Source: an uncultured Dehalococcoidia bacterium (lineage in GTDB: Bacteria > Chloroflexota > Dehalococcoidia > Lucifugimonadales > GCA-2712585). From it: 64,000 nt of DNA. Shown piece after piece: positions 29,991 to 38,951 of this stretch (the first letter of the stretch is position 1; every line of letters begins with the position of its first letter). Where the stretch lies: the NCBI GenBank assembly GCA_958295715.1, contig OY282371.1, forward strand, positions 124,001 to 188,000. Reading direction: 5' to 3'. Below the pieces are notes generated by a model. The model was not told the origin of the DNA. It worked only from the letters and a program-made list of their open reading frames with translations, and ran no database searches. Made by a program: the position numbers and the translations under genes.

Positions 29991-30185
29991 TTAGTCTCTG
30001 GGCTGAAGCCTCTTGATTAGCTCCACCACCCGCGGGTCTATCTCGTCCTCGTTGAGGGCGCGCCCACTGTCCACGCAGGCGATGCCCAGGTGGGCGTGGC
30101 GGTTCAGCAACTCCCAGTCCGGCGATTGCCGCCAGTTGTCGTACAGTTCGGAGAAGAGGGCGTCTATCTCTTTTTTTGTGAACAC
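29991..30185 (-). CDS. Small hypothetical protein
   Basis: A 64-residue charged, mostly helical protein (FTKKEIDALFSELYDNW, then DEIDPRVVELIKRLQPRD). The GTG at 30185 has GGAAGGGA 7 nt upstream. A longer TTG reading to 30206 lacks a ribosome site. It is convergent with the FAD oxidoreductase. I do not recognise it. It has coding-like composition and sits alone. Confidence 0.55.
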   Translation of the reverse strand: MFTKKEIDALFSELYDNWRQSPDWELLNRHAHLGIACVDSGRALNEDEIDPRVVELIKRLQPRD

Positions 30186-30289
30186 CGCTATCGTCCCTTC
30201 CGGCAATGTCGTTCGGGGTCTTGTGCGACCAAGATAGTTTTGCGCCTCGACGCTGTCAAGTTGGCGGGGCGCCGGTTTTCACCTCCCTC

Positions 30290-30880
30290 TCCGTCATTCC
30301 CGCCCCCCCTCTCGTCATTCCCGCACAGGCGGGAAGGGCGCGTGCGCCCACTTAGTTTTGAAGAGTGCTGGTTCTGCATCTGGAGCTTCGGCTTCCCGCC
30401 CTCTTATCCGTCATTCCCGTGAAAACGGGAATCCAGGAACTCTGCACAGCAGAGCCAACGTCCCAAACTCCGGCGTCACCCGTAGGCGCTTCCCTAACGC
30501 GGGGGTGGCCGTAACGGGATCAGCTCTTACCGGCGCCGTTGCATTGTCGCAGCGGCGGTAAGGGGAGAGGCGCGGCGCGGTCTATGGGGTCAGTTCTGCG
30601 GCGTGACCTTCCTGGATTCCCGCCTGCGCGGGAATGACGGGAAGAGGCGCGGGAATGACGGGAGTGGGAGGCAATGATGGGGTGAGGGCGCCGGTTTTGG
30701 TATGAGGGGGGATGGATTCCCGCCTGCGCGGGAATGACGGAAAGAGGGCGCGCGGGAATGACGGAAAGATGGCGCGGGAATAACGGCCCTGATACCGGGT
30801 TGGCGGTAGCCGGTATGCCTCACGGCAACGGCCCACCGCCCCTCCACCAGGGGATGGATTCCCGCCTGCGCGGGAATGAC
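30290..30880. repeat. NIME-like mosaic repeat array, 30.3-30.9 kb
   Basis: ATTCCC-N8-GGGAAT palindromes occur near 30411, 30617, 30716 and 30857, with partial ones near 30296 and 30319. The unit between the first two (about 30410-30640: TCCAGGAAC, GGCGTCACCCGTAGGCG, GCCGTTGCATTGTCGCAGC) recurs almost unchanged at 34775-35000. A GGGCGCGTGCGCCC hairpin with TTTTGAAGAG follows the 30319 copy. No gene is present in this gap. Confidence 0.9.
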
Positions 30881-30978
30881 GGATATGCGATGGGGCTGGC
30901 GCTACCCGCGCGGCGCTCCGGCGGCCTTCACGTCCCCCCTCTCCCGTCAGGGGAGGGGAGACGTGGGCTTTTCAGTGT

Positions 30979-33018
30979 CTAGGCAGGGCTGTCGAGGCTA
31001 ACGTACTTCCCGCCGGCCAGCCCCTGAAAGAGCTTCAGGACGTGGCGAGGCTCCAGGTCGAAGTCGAACTCGGCGCCGATGGCCTCGGCAATCTGGTTCA
31101 CGGTGCGGCGTCCGTCGGCGAAGTTCCAAATCTCGTCGCCGATGATGCGCAGCGAGTCGTACCGCATCTTGGGGTCGCGGGCCTCCATCTCCTCGGCCAT
31201 GTCGTACAGGTCCCAGTAGTCCGTTCCCACCAGCCCCGGGGCGTCCCGTTCCACCAGGCGGCGGGGGACAACCTCTCCGGCGGGGAATGACTCCGGCTCC
31301 GAGGGGCCGTTCTCAAGCCAACCGGTGACCTCCTCCAGGCGGGCCTGGATCTCCTTCTGAACGGCGTCCTTGGTGGACTCCAACTCCGGATGCTGTTGGG
31401 CCTCTTCCTCGTTGACGAGAACCATCGCGGAGGCCACGGCCTCCTGGTCGCGGCGGGCGATGTGGGAAAGGCGCCGGTGGATTCTGCCCTCGTCGGGAGA
31501 GCCTTTGCCCTCCATGGCGATGCGGGAGAGCCTGAACTGGCTGCGGGTTCCCACCTGCCGCATGATGTCCTGGGCGTCGGACGCCCCCGCGTTGGCCAGG
31601 AGGAGGGCGGCTAGGGCCGTGGTGGTTCCCCCCCGCTTGAAGACCATGGGGTCCAGGTTGTCCGCCGTCAGGTGGTCGGTGTGGAAGTAGAGGTCGGGCC
31701 AGGACATGAGGAGGGGGGAGGGGATGCCGAAAGCGGGGTAGTACTTGTTGTCGCTCCAGGGCGTGTAGGGGTGGTCGATGAAGTTGACGAAGGGGATGGT
31801 GTCGGCGTTGTGGAAGACCCACCGGGTCTCCTTGGGGGTCTGCTCCATCAGGTTCACGTAGAAGTCGTTGATGAAGGTGGGCACGGAGTCCGGGGAGTGG
31901 TAGTAGAGGAGGGCGGACTTGCACTTGCGCTGGTCGTGTCCCACGCTGTCGAGGGCGATGACGACCATGGTCTTTCGGAGTTCGGGGCCGTGGTTGTGGA
32001 AGTAGAACTTGGTGCCCTGTCCCTCCACGTTGACCAGGAAGCGGATGCTGCGGCGGGGCCTGGGCACTTGGCCGCTGGCTATGAGAGAGCTTATGGTGCG
32101 GCCCATCTCGGCGAGGAGGGCGGGGCCGGAGGCGCAGTTGGCGCCGGGCTTGGTGCCCGCGGTGGCGTGGCAGACGAACTGTACGTACTCGTCGGCCTTG
32201 TCGGTGCCGCGGATGTCGGCCAGTAGGTTTTGGCCCTCGCCCCGGAAGGTCTTGGCGTGGATGTCGGCCCAGACCTTGACTCCGCCGTTGGCGGCCTTGG
32301 CGGCCAGCTCCTCGGCGGCGTGGTAGTTGACCACGATGGCCCAGGCGGTGTTGTGAATGGAGGGCATCCGCAGGAGCATTACGGGGTCGGTGAGGGTCTC
32401 CCGGGTGCGGAAGGGGGCCGTCTGGTACAGCAGATAGTCGGTGACGATGCCGGCGGCCCCGTGTTCCATGGCCAGGTTGGCCGCGTGGCCCCATCCGCTG
32501 GCCCGGTCGGTGCTTCGTATGAGGACGGCCTTGCCGCGCACGTCCTGCTTCTGGTAGTCCTCCGGGCGTTCGCCGGTGCCCACGTCCACCAGGTCGAGGG
32601 TGACGCCGCTCTGAATGGTGGAGGGCGTCCACCAGGGGAGGCAGGAGGGGGATTCCTCGTAGGAGACCATGAGCTTGCCCTGGGGGGAGCCTATCCTGAG
32701 CTCGGCGCTGATGGGCTCCCAGGCCAGGGGCATGGGCATCCCGCCGCTCCAGAAGCCGCCGCGCAGCTTGGTGGCCTGTTCCCAGGCCTTAAGGGTGGCC
32801 GGGCTAACGAACTTGGTCTCGCCGTCTAGGGGGTAGCGCTCCACCCACACCTCGTCCATGCCGTTCTCGCGGAAGAGGTCGGCTACGAAGTCGGTGGCGC
32901 GGTGGTATCCCGAGGCCCCGGGGGAGCGGTAGAAGCTGGTCATGTGGGTGGCGGACTCCTTGGCCCGCTCTCCGGACAACTCCCGGTTAATCAACCCTAT
33001 CAGGTCTCTGCGGTTCAT
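30979..33018 (-). CDS. M28-family metallopeptidase with PA-like domain
   Basis: A 679-residue M28-type (aminopeptidase Y-like) zinc peptidase. It has a protease-associated-like insertion (VRGKAVLIRS through HGAAGIVTDYLLY, about 165-210), then the catalytic part with VEGQGTKFY, VALDSVGHDQRK and HTDHLTADNLDP. A C-terminal helical tail (from about 560) includes a PqqD-like segment (RRTVNQIAEAIG). No signal peptide is seen. The ATG at 33018 has GAAGGGAG 8 nt upstream. It follows the M20 gene by 2 bp, so both form a peptide-degrading operon. Confidence 0.85.
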   Translation of the reverse strand: MNRRDLIGLINRELSGERAKESATHMTSFYRSPGASGYHRATDFVADLFRENGMDEVWVERYPLDGETKFVSPATLKAWEQATKLRGGFWSGGMPMPLAWEPISAELRIGSPQGKLMVSYEESPSCLPWWTPSTIQSGVTLDLVDVGTGERPEDYQKQDVRGKAVLIRSTDRASGWGHAANLAMEHGAAGIVTDYLLYQTAPFRTRETLTDPVMLLRMPSIHNTAWAIVVNYHAAEELAAKAANGGVKVWADIHAKTFRGEGQNLLADIRGTDKADEYVQFVCHATAGTKPGANCASGPALLAEMGRTISSLIASGQVPRPRRSIRFLVNVEGQGTKFYFHNHGPELRKTMVVIALDSVGHDQRKCKSALLYYHSPDSVPTFINDFYVNLMEQTPKETRWVFHNADTIPFVNFIDHPYTPWSDNKYYPAFGIPSPLLMSWPDLYFHTDHLTADNLDPMVFKRGGTTTALAALLLANAGASDAQDIMRQVGTRSQFRLSRIAMEGKGSPDEGRIHRRLSHIARRDQEAVASAMVLVNEEEAQQHPELESTKDAVQKEIQARLEEVTGWLENGPSEPESFPAGEVVPRRLVERDAPGLVGTDYWDLYDMAEEMEARDPKMRYDSLRIIGDEIWNFADGRRTVNQIAEAIGAEFDFDLEPRHVLKLFQGLAGGKYVSLDSPA

Positions 33019-33020
33019 GG

Positions 33021-34445
33021 TTAACTCCCTTCTGCGTAAGACTTGAGCATGTGGATGTGGGACAGGGAACACTCGACGATGCCGCCGACCTGTTCCGTGC
33101 CGTCAATGACGATGTACTCGTTGGTCCCGGCGCTGCCCGTCCCGACGCCCACGCTGCGAATCATGGGGATGCCCAACTCCGTGGGGAACAGGGACCAGGG
33201 GCCGCCGCCGCCGCTGCATGGCGCCATGGATAGGGGAACCTCCATGCGTTCGAAGGCGCGGGCTATGGACTGGACCAGTTCCGATTGGGGGTCGGCGTTG
33301 GACGGGTCGTAGGCGCCCATGACCTTGAACTCCAGGTCCTGGTATCCCGCCGCGTCCAGGTGCTCCCTTATGAGCCTAACGGCGGTCTGTGCCCTGTAGC
33401 CCCGGGGCACCCGTATGTCGAACCGGGCGGAGGCCTCGTGGGGCAGGCTGAAGGGCAGGGTGCCGGGGCCTGTGAATCCCCCGCGTATGCCGTTGATGTT
33501 GAGGCTCGGGGCGTAGTAGAAGTTTAGGATGGTCTGCTCGTCGCTGAGGTCTCCGGCGGGGACCTTGGCGCCGGCGACGCCGGGGAGGGCCTTGTTCCAG
33601 GGCGCGCCGCTGAGAACGGCTTGCCGCTCCTCCTCGGTGGGGGGCATGACTTCGTCGTAGAAGCCCTTGACGGCCACGGTGTTGCCGTCGGGTTCGGTGA
33701 GGGTGGATAGGGCGTGGACCAGACGCCAAACGGGGCTGTCGACCACGGACTTGGTCATGCCGTGGAGGGGGCCTCCCTGAGGGCCGCGGCCCCAGGCGTC
33801 GCCGTTGGCGATGAGGTCGGCGTAAATCATGCCCTTGTATCCCAAGGTCATGCCCGCGACGCCGGCGGCGTTCTGCGAGGCCCCGGGGCTCAGGCTGGCG
33901 TCGGCGGTGGCCAGGCGGTCCCTGTAGCGGTCGAGCATGTCGCGGTAGTAGGGGCTGCCCAGGATTTCGTCACCCTCCAAAAGGGTCATCACGTTGACGG
34001 GCAGGGTCCCCTCCACGGCGATAAGGGCTTCCAGGGCGTTGAGCCAGGCGACGTAGGGGCCTTTGTAGGAGAAGGCGCCCCGTCCCATGAGAACCCGGCT
34101 GTAAGGCCCCGCCGAGGTGAGGGTTCCACTAAAGGGCGGGTTCTCCCACTTTTCGTGGGGAAGGACGGGCCGGGTGTCGAAGTTGGCGTAGACGATGATG
34201 GTCTTGGGCGCGCCGGCGTCGTAGTAGGCCCAGAGCCCGGGGAGGCCGCCGGTCTCAACGGCGCTGGCCTCCTGGCAGCCGATCTCCTTGTGGAGTTCGA
34301 CGAGTAAGTCGGCGCACTCGCGCACGCCGTTGTCTTCCGTTGAGATGCTGGGCTGTCGCACCAGCTTTTGAATGCGCTCAATGTGACGTGGCTTGTTGTC
34401 TTCCAGGTATGCTTGCAGCTTCTCCAGCCCTGCGCCTATGGGCAT
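33021..34445 (-). CDS. M20-family dipeptidase/deacylase
   Basis: A 474-residue M20 metallopeptidase. IIVYANFDTRPV stands where the family has GHxDxxP, LLEGDEILGS carries the catalytic glutamate, and the lid domain and a C-terminal GTGSAGTNEY follow. The first zinc ligand appears as N in ANFDT rather than H, an unusual substitution that might reduce or alter activity. The ATG at 34445 has GGAGGGAG 8 nt upstream. It is the first gene of the operon with the M28 peptidase. Confidence 0.85.
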   Translation of the reverse strand: MPIGAGLEKLQAYLEDNKPRHIERIQKLVRQPSISTEDNGVRECADLLVELHKEIGCQEASAVETGGLPGLWAYYDAGAPKTIIVYANFDTRPVLPHEKWENPPFSGTLTSAGPYSRVLMGRGAFSYKGPYVAWLNALEALIAVEGTLPVNVMTLLEGDEILGSPYYRDMLDRYRDRLATADASLSPGASQNAAGVAGMTLGYKGMIYADLIANGDAWGRGPQGGPLHGMTKSVVDSPVWRLVHALSTLTEPDGNTVAVKGFYDEVMPPTEEERQAVLSGAPWNKALPGVAGAKVPAGDLSDEQTILNFYYAPSLNINGIRGGFTGPGTLPFSLPHEASARFDIRVPRGYRAQTAVRLIREHLDAAGYQDLEFKVMGAYDPSNADPQSELVQSIARAFERMEVPLSMAPCSGGGGPWSLFPTELGIPMIRSVGVGTGSAGTNEYIVIDGTEQVGGIVECSLSHIHMLKSYAEGS

Positions 34446-34614
34446 GTGCGTCTCCCTCCGGCGGCGTGGGTTTTGGGGTGTCCCGTCCCGTTGGCCGCCG
34501 AAGGGAGTATATAACGGCTGGGGGTTCTTGTGAAGCCCGAATAGCGGGCCGCCGGTTGGCACGCGGCTGCCCACAAAGGGACGGCCTACATGGGTAGAGC
34601 TGGTTCTGATTCGT

Positions 34615-35215
34615 CATTCCCACCTCTCAATTCCGTCATTTCCACTCCCTCCCTTTCCGTCATTCCCGTGAAAACGGGAATCCAGGAACCCTACACAGCA
34701 GGGCCAACGCTCCAAACTCCGGCGTCACCCGTAGGCGCTCCCTCCCTTTCCGCCGTAGCCGCCCGCTCTTATCCGTCATTCCCGTGAAAACGGGAATCCA
34801 GGAACGCTACACAGCAGAGCCAACGCTCCAAACTCCGGCGTCACCCGTAGGCGCTCCCCCTAACGCGCGGGGTGGCCGTAACGGGACCGGCGCCGTTGCA
34901 TTGTCGCAGCGGCGGTTAAGGGGAGAGACGCGGCGCGGTCTATGGGGTCAGTTCTGCGGCGTGGCCTTCCTGGATTCCCGCCTGCGCGGGAATGACGGAA
35001 AGGGCCGGTTGGCTTTTCTTGCTAATGGCCGTGGGTTTGGGTATCATCCCTCCCATTGAGACCTTTGCGCATCCGTAATGCCCTCCACCCAACCCCCACT
35101 CCCCCTTCATGTCGCGCCCACCCGTCAATCCGTCATACACGCCGCCCTTCACGGCATACCCGCTCCCTTTTCCGTCATTCCCGCGCAGGCGGGAATCCAT
35201 CCCTTCCCCCAAGAG
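34615..35215. repeat. NIME-like mosaic repeat array, 34.6-35.2 kb
   Basis: Palindromes of the TTCCCGTGAAAACGGGAA type lie near 34664 and 34776, and of the GCGCAGGC type near 34974 and 35176. The segment after each GTGAAAAC copy (ACACAGCAG, CCAACGCTCC, GGCGTCACCCGTAGGCG) is the same, so one unit is tandemly repeated. The unit at 34775-35000 is nearly identical to 30410-30640. From 35215 to 35454 no feature is seen. Confidence 0.9.
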
Positions 35216-35454
35216 CGCAGCCGCTTTTGCCTTGGAGCCCGCCGCCACCTCCTCCCTTCCCGCGAAACCGGGAGGACGGGAAGCCGTGACTAGGTTGGCG
35301 ATGACCGACAAGGGCCCAAGGCGTCCTCCACCTTGGCGAAACCTCGTCAAAGGGGCCGGTTGCGGGGCGGCTCCGGGGCTGAGGGTCCTTGGCGTGGTGG
35401 CGTCCCCCGGCATCGAAGCGTGGCCTTGACCGGCCTCGGCGGGGTAGCCTAGCC

Positions 35455-36174
35455 ATGAGTCCCGCGCCGGGAACGCCTGCGATAGAGGCCACGGGTCTCC
35501 ACAAGTCCTTTGGCGTCGCTCCCGTCCTGCGGGGGCTGGACCTGCGGGTGGAGTGGGGCCGCGTTCTGGTCGTCTTCGGGGCCAACGGGTCGGGCAAAAC
35601 CACCTTGTTGAGGCTCCTCGCCGCCCAGTACCGGCCGGACCGGGGCCGGGTTGTGGTGGGCGGAATAGACCGCAGCCGGGACCCGTCTTCCATCCGCCGG
35701 ATGATAGGCGTGGTGGCCCACCAGCCCATGCTCTATCAGGACCTGACCTGCCGGGAGAACCTCACCTTTTTTGGACGTATGCGCGGCTTGAACGACCTCC
35801 CGCGCCGGGTGGACGAGGCCCTTCGCCGGGTGGGACTGGAGGCGCGGCGTCACCGGAGGGCCCGCGCCCTCTCCCACGGGATGCAGAAGCGGTTGGCCCT
35901 TGGCGTGGCGACCCTTCACGACCCGCCGGTCCTCCTTCTGGATGAGCCGGCGTCGGGTCTGGACCAGGAGGCCTTGGCCGGCTTGAGGGGCATGTTTTCC
36001 TCAGCGTCGGGCGGCCGGCGCGCCGTGGTCATGGTCACTCACAACCTGGAGCGGGGCCTGGAGTGGGCCGACGAGGTGGCCGTCCTTTCCGGCGGCGTCA
36101 TCGCCTACAAGGCCGAGCGGGAGGGCCTGGACGAGGGCCGCTTTGAAGAGGCGTATCGCGGCGGGTTGAGGTAG
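35455..36174 (+). CDS. ccmA: CcmA, ATP-binding subunit of the CcmABC cytochrome c maturation transporter
   Basis: A 239-residue ABC ATPase: Walker A in FGANGSGKTTLL, signature LSHGMQKRLALG, Walker B LLLLDEPASGLD, and H-loop VTHN. With CcmB and CcmC downstream it powers release of heme-loaded CcmE in system I cytochrome c maturation. Start ATG at 35455. The assignment rests on the ccmB-ccmC neighbours, since the ATPase alone is generic. Confidence 0.88.
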   Translation: MSPAPGTPAIEATGLHKSFGVAPVLRGLDLRVEWGRVLVVFGANGSGKTTLLRLLAAQYRPDRGRVVVGGIDRSRDPSSIRRMIGVVAHQPMLYQDLTCRENLTFFGRMRGLNDLPRRVDEALRRVGLEARRHRRARALSHGMQKRLALGVATLHDPPVLLLDEPASGLDQEALAGLRGMFSSASGGRRAVVMVTHNLERGLEWADEVAVLSGGVIAYKAEREGLDEGRFEEAYRGGLR

Positions 36175-36178
36175 GGCG

Positions 36179-36865
36179 GTGAGGGGAGTGAAGGGGCTGC
36201 TGTGGCCGGTTTTCCTGGTGGCCCGGAAGGACCTTCTGGTGGAGTTTCGCAGCCGCGAGGTCGTTATCGGCTCCGCCGTTTTCGCCGTGACGCTGGTGGT
36301 CATCTTCAACTTCGCCCTTAACATAACCCCGGAGACGGTGGATATTCTGGCCCCCGGCGTGTTGTGGGCCGCCTTCTCATTCGCCGGCGTTCTGGCCATG
36401 AGCCGCGCCTTCGTGACGGAGAAGGACCAGGGGAGCCTTGAGGGGCTGCTCCTCACTCCCGTCAGCAGGGATTCCATCTACTTCGGGAAGATGCTGGCCC
36501 TGTTCATCTTTATGACGGCGGTTGAGGCGGCCCTGCTGCCGGTGTTCGCCGTTCTCTTCGACTTTTCGGCCTTCTCCCCAACCCTCGTGGGGGCCGTTCT
36601 CCTAGCCACCCTGGGATTCGCCGCCGTGGGAACCCTGTTTTCCGCCGTGGCCGTCAACACCCGGTCCCGGGAGATAATGCTGCCCATCCTCTTCTTTCCC
36701 GTGGTGTCTCCGGTGATAATCGGCGCCGTGGAGGCGACCACCGGGGCCATCGGCGCCGGCGTCAGCGCCGCGGGGCCGGGACGGTGGCTTCAGCTGATGG
36801 CTGTTTTCGACGCCGTTTTTCTGGTACTGTGTCCGTGGCTTTTCAGCCTCATAATGGAGGAGTGA
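36179..36865 (+). CDS. ccmB: CcmB, permease subunit of the heme export complex
   Basis: A 228-residue protein with six predicted membrane helices and the CcmB pattern: RKDLLVEFRSREVV near the start, SFAGVLAMSRAFVTEKDQGSLEGLLLTPVSRDSIYFGK in the middle, and ILFFPVVSPVIIGAVEATTG. GTG start 4 bp after ccmA. Its stop overlaps the ccmC start (GTGA). Confidence 0.93.
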   Translation: MRGVKGLLWPVFLVARKDLLVEFRSREVVIGSAVFAVTLVVIFNFALNITPETVDILAPGVLWAAFSFAGVLAMSRAFVTEKDQGSLEGLLLTPVSRDSIYFGKMLALFIFMTAVEAALLPVFAVLFDFSAFSPTLVGAVLLATLGFAAVGTLFSAVAVNTRSREIMLPILFFPVVSPVIIGAVEATTGAIGAGVSAAGPGRWLQLMAVFDAVFLVLCPWLFSLIMEE

Positions 36866-37614
36866 CTACTATTCAAGCGACGTCGACGGGCGCACCGGGG
36901 GGAAGGCCCCACTTCAGGTTGACGCGGCGGGAGTTGGCGGTGGCGGCGGCCGGGCTCCTCATGCTGGCCAACACGTATCTCATATTCATGTGGGCCCCCA
37001 CGGAAGCGACCCTGGGCCACGTCCAGCGGATACTGTACATCCACGTGCCCATGGCTTGGCTGGCCTTCTTCGCCTTTTTCGTCGTCTTCGTTGGCAGCGT
37101 GATGTACCTGTGGAAGCGGCAGCGGCGGTGGGACGCCTTGGCCAGTTCCGCCGCGGAGCTCGGGGTCCTGTTCACCACGCTGGTGTTGATAACGGGCCCC
37201 ATATGGGCCAAGCCGGTGTGGGGGGTGTGGTGGACTTGGGACGCCCGGCTCACCACCACCCTTGTGCTGTGGCTGATATACGTCGGCTATCTCATGCTCC
37301 GGTCCTACGGGGTGAACCGCTCCCAGGGCGCCCTCTACTCCGCGGTGCTGGGGATAGTAGGGTTCGTGGATGTTCCCATCGTCTACTTCGCCGTCGACTG
37401 GTGGCGCACACAGCATCAACGCCTGGTCATTGGCGGGGCCACCCTGGAGGGGAACCTCCACCCGGACATGAGAACCACGCTGTTCTTTTCCCTTGCATCC
37501 TTCACCCTGCTGTTTCTCGTTCTGCTGTGGCAGAGGGTATCCATGAAGCGAACGGAGACGGAGTTGGAGGCGCTGGAGGGTTCTCAGGAGCTTATGGGCG
37601 GCAGGAGCGTTTAG
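36862..37614 (+). CDS. ccmC: CcmC, heme-handling membrane protein of cytochrome c maturation
   Basis: A 250-residue CcmC with six membrane helices. It carries the tryptophan-rich WWD signature (VWGVWWTWDARLTTTLVL) and flanking histidines in YIHVPMAW and in the RTQHQRLV segment that coordinate heme. GTG at 36862 overlaps the ccmB stop, with GGAGG just before. It attaches heme to CcmE. ccmE, ccmF, ccmG and ccmH are not in this window. Confidence 0.93.
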   Translation: MTTIQATSTGAPGGRPHFRLTRRELAVAAAGLLMLANTYLIFMWAPTEATLGHVQRILYIHVPMAWLAFFAFFVVFVGSVMYLWKRQRRWDALASSAAELGVLFTTLVLITGPIWAKPVWGVWWTWDARLTTTLVLWLIYVGYLMLRSYGVNRSQGALYSAVLGIVGFVDVPIVYFAVDWWRTQHQRLVIGGATLEGNLHPDMRTTLFFSLASFTLLFLVLLWQRVSMKRTETELEALEGSQELMGGRSV

Positions 37615-37622
37615 AGGTGAGC

Positions 37623-37805
37623 ATGATTATCTTGGCGGCGCCGGCCGGCAACATACCGTATCTATTTGCGGCCTTCATCATCTGTTGGGCCGTGTTCTTT
37701 GGCTACGTGTTCTTTACCTCCAGGCAGCAGCGCGAGTTGGACCGGCGGATGACGGAGTTGCGGGAGGGGTTGGAACGCGAGGGGCGGTCCCGGGAGGGGT
37801 CTTAG
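37623..37805 (+). CDS. CcmD-like small membrane protein
   Basis: A 60-residue protein with one membrane helix (YLFAAFIICWAVFFGYVFFTS), then a charged helix (RQQRELDRRMTELREGLERE). This is the CcmD pattern: short, one helix, directly after ccmC. ATG at 37623 has GAGGTG 5 nt upstream. It probably tethers the CcmABC complex. Its stop overlaps the convergent vsr stop by 4 bp. Confidence 0.82.
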   Translation: MIILAAPAGNIPYLFAAFIICWAVFFGYVFFTSRQQRELDRRMTELREGLEREGRSREGS

Positions 37806-38224
37806 GCGCGGCTTCGTCTGCCGAGGAAGGAAACAAGGCGTTCGGCGACCGCTTGCAAGTCCCCCAGTTGGCACTCCCAAACCGTTTGCGCCTCCCAACC
37901 GCCCTCTTTCAGCAGGGCCGCGTTGCGCCTGTCCCTTGAACTGTTCCGCTCCAGTTTAGACAGCCAGTAGTCCCGGTTGGCGGCGGGAATTCGCACCCGT
38001 TCGCAGTCCGGGTGGTTGTGCCAAAAGCACCCGTGGACGAACACGACCTTGCGCCTTGAGGGGAAAACGAGGTCGGGACGCCCGGGCAGGTCGGCCCTGT
38101 GCAGCCGGTAACGGTAGCCAAGGCCGTGGAGCAGCCGGCGCACCTTCATCTCCGGTTTCGTGTCCTTGGACTTGACCTGAGCCATGGTCCAACTCCGGAC
38201 TTCAGGCGTTACGGTGTCAGTCAT
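37802..38224 (-). CDS. vsr: Vsr, very-short-patch mismatch endonuclease
   Basis: A 140-residue Vsr that nicks 5' of the T in T:G mismatches arising from deaminated 5-methylcytosine. Catalytic residues sit at D51 (RPDLVFPSRR), H64 and H69 (VFVHGCFWHNH), and zinc-site residues at H71, C74 and C118. The numbering is nearly the same as in E. coli Vsr. It overlaps the endonuclease gene upstream by 8 bp and serves the C5 methyltransferase at 38911. Confidence 0.96.
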   Translation of the reverse strand: MTDTVTPEVRSWTMAQVKSKDTKPEMKVRRLLHGLGYRYRLHRADLPGRPDLVFPSRRKVVFVHGCFWHNHPDCERVRIPAANRDYWLSKLERNSSRDRRNAALLKEGGWEAQTVWECQLGDLQAVAERLVSFLGRRSRA

Positions 38225-38951
38225 GGAACTTAACCCAATCCTCCTGGAACTGAATCTGATTCAAGATGATTGAAGGGTCAATGGTAGGAACATCCGGTCC
38301 GATAGAAAACTTACGCGCCGAACCTGGAACATCCCTGAAAATGGTGAACTGGCTTCCGGAGAATTGCCATGTGAATCTCTGATTTTTTGTTATCTTATCC
38401 AATCCTCGCAGGTTGTCTTTCTTCGTGTATGACCATTCATAATTATCTGGAATAAAACGTTGCGTCTCTTCCTCAAAAAGCGTGAACTCCCTAGTCTCGA
38501 TATTTCGAATCAACACAATAATGCGCAGATCTTCGTATTCGTCCAAAGCTTCATCCACTCGTGCATTCCAAATAGATAAAACTGCCCGTCCAGTTGCGGA
38601 GATGTCAGCATGGGGGTCTTTTATCCCCAACGAGTAGTCAGGTGAATTGCGTCCAGAAATAAGTCTCACTTTGCGCTGTTTGAACGGTTTAGAAGCTTTA
38701 ACCGTTTTAACGGACCATGCGCAACCGTTCGTTTCAACATCGGCGAGACCCAATGGGCTGGCACGATGTATTCCTTCTATAGCTCCAGCAAATATGGTTC
38801 CAAAATCGTTCCCTTCAATGTCCCCTACTCCAATTGCTAGGCGATGAACAATTTGCTTGCCGATTGCCAACAATGCCTTGTTAGGAATCTGGCCAAGAGG
38901 ATAGGGTCCACTACGGCGCGGCTTGCCTCCGCGCAATCTGGGTTCGCTCAA
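38217..38951 (-). CDS. Putative type II restriction endonuclease
   Basis: The 244-residue protein lies between a C5 methyltransferase gene and vsr, overlapping both (41 and 8 bp), the usual place for the cognate endonuclease. A possible PD-(D/E)xK core is GLADVETNGCAWSVKTVK (about residues 71-88), with D73 and the terminal lysines. Specificity cannot be read off. TTG start at 38951 is weak and a later start is possible. Codons are AT-richer than the flanks, suggesting transfer. Confidence 0.65.
   Translation of the reverse strand: MSEPRLRGGKPRRSGPYPLGQIPNKALLAIGKQIVHRLAIGVGDIEGNDFGTIFAGAIEGIHRASPLGLADVETNGCAWSVKTVKASKPFKQRKVRLISGRNSPDYSLGIKDPHADISATGRAVLSIWNARVDEALDEYEDLRIIVLIRNIETREFTLFEEETQRFIPDNYEWSYTKKDNLRGLDKITKNQRFTWQFSGSQFTIFRDVPGSARKFSIGPDVPTIDPSIILNQIQFQEDWVKFHD

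Noticed and set aside
30979-32632. Long alternative frame inside the M28 gene (439 codons)
   Set aside because: Its composition is Arg/Pro/Gly-rich, typical of a shifted frame in high-GC DNA.
34575-35454. Possible coding frames with VTRRGAPNARG segments
   Set aside because: They follow the mosaic repeat unit and recur with it at 30.4, 44.2 and 60.8 kb.
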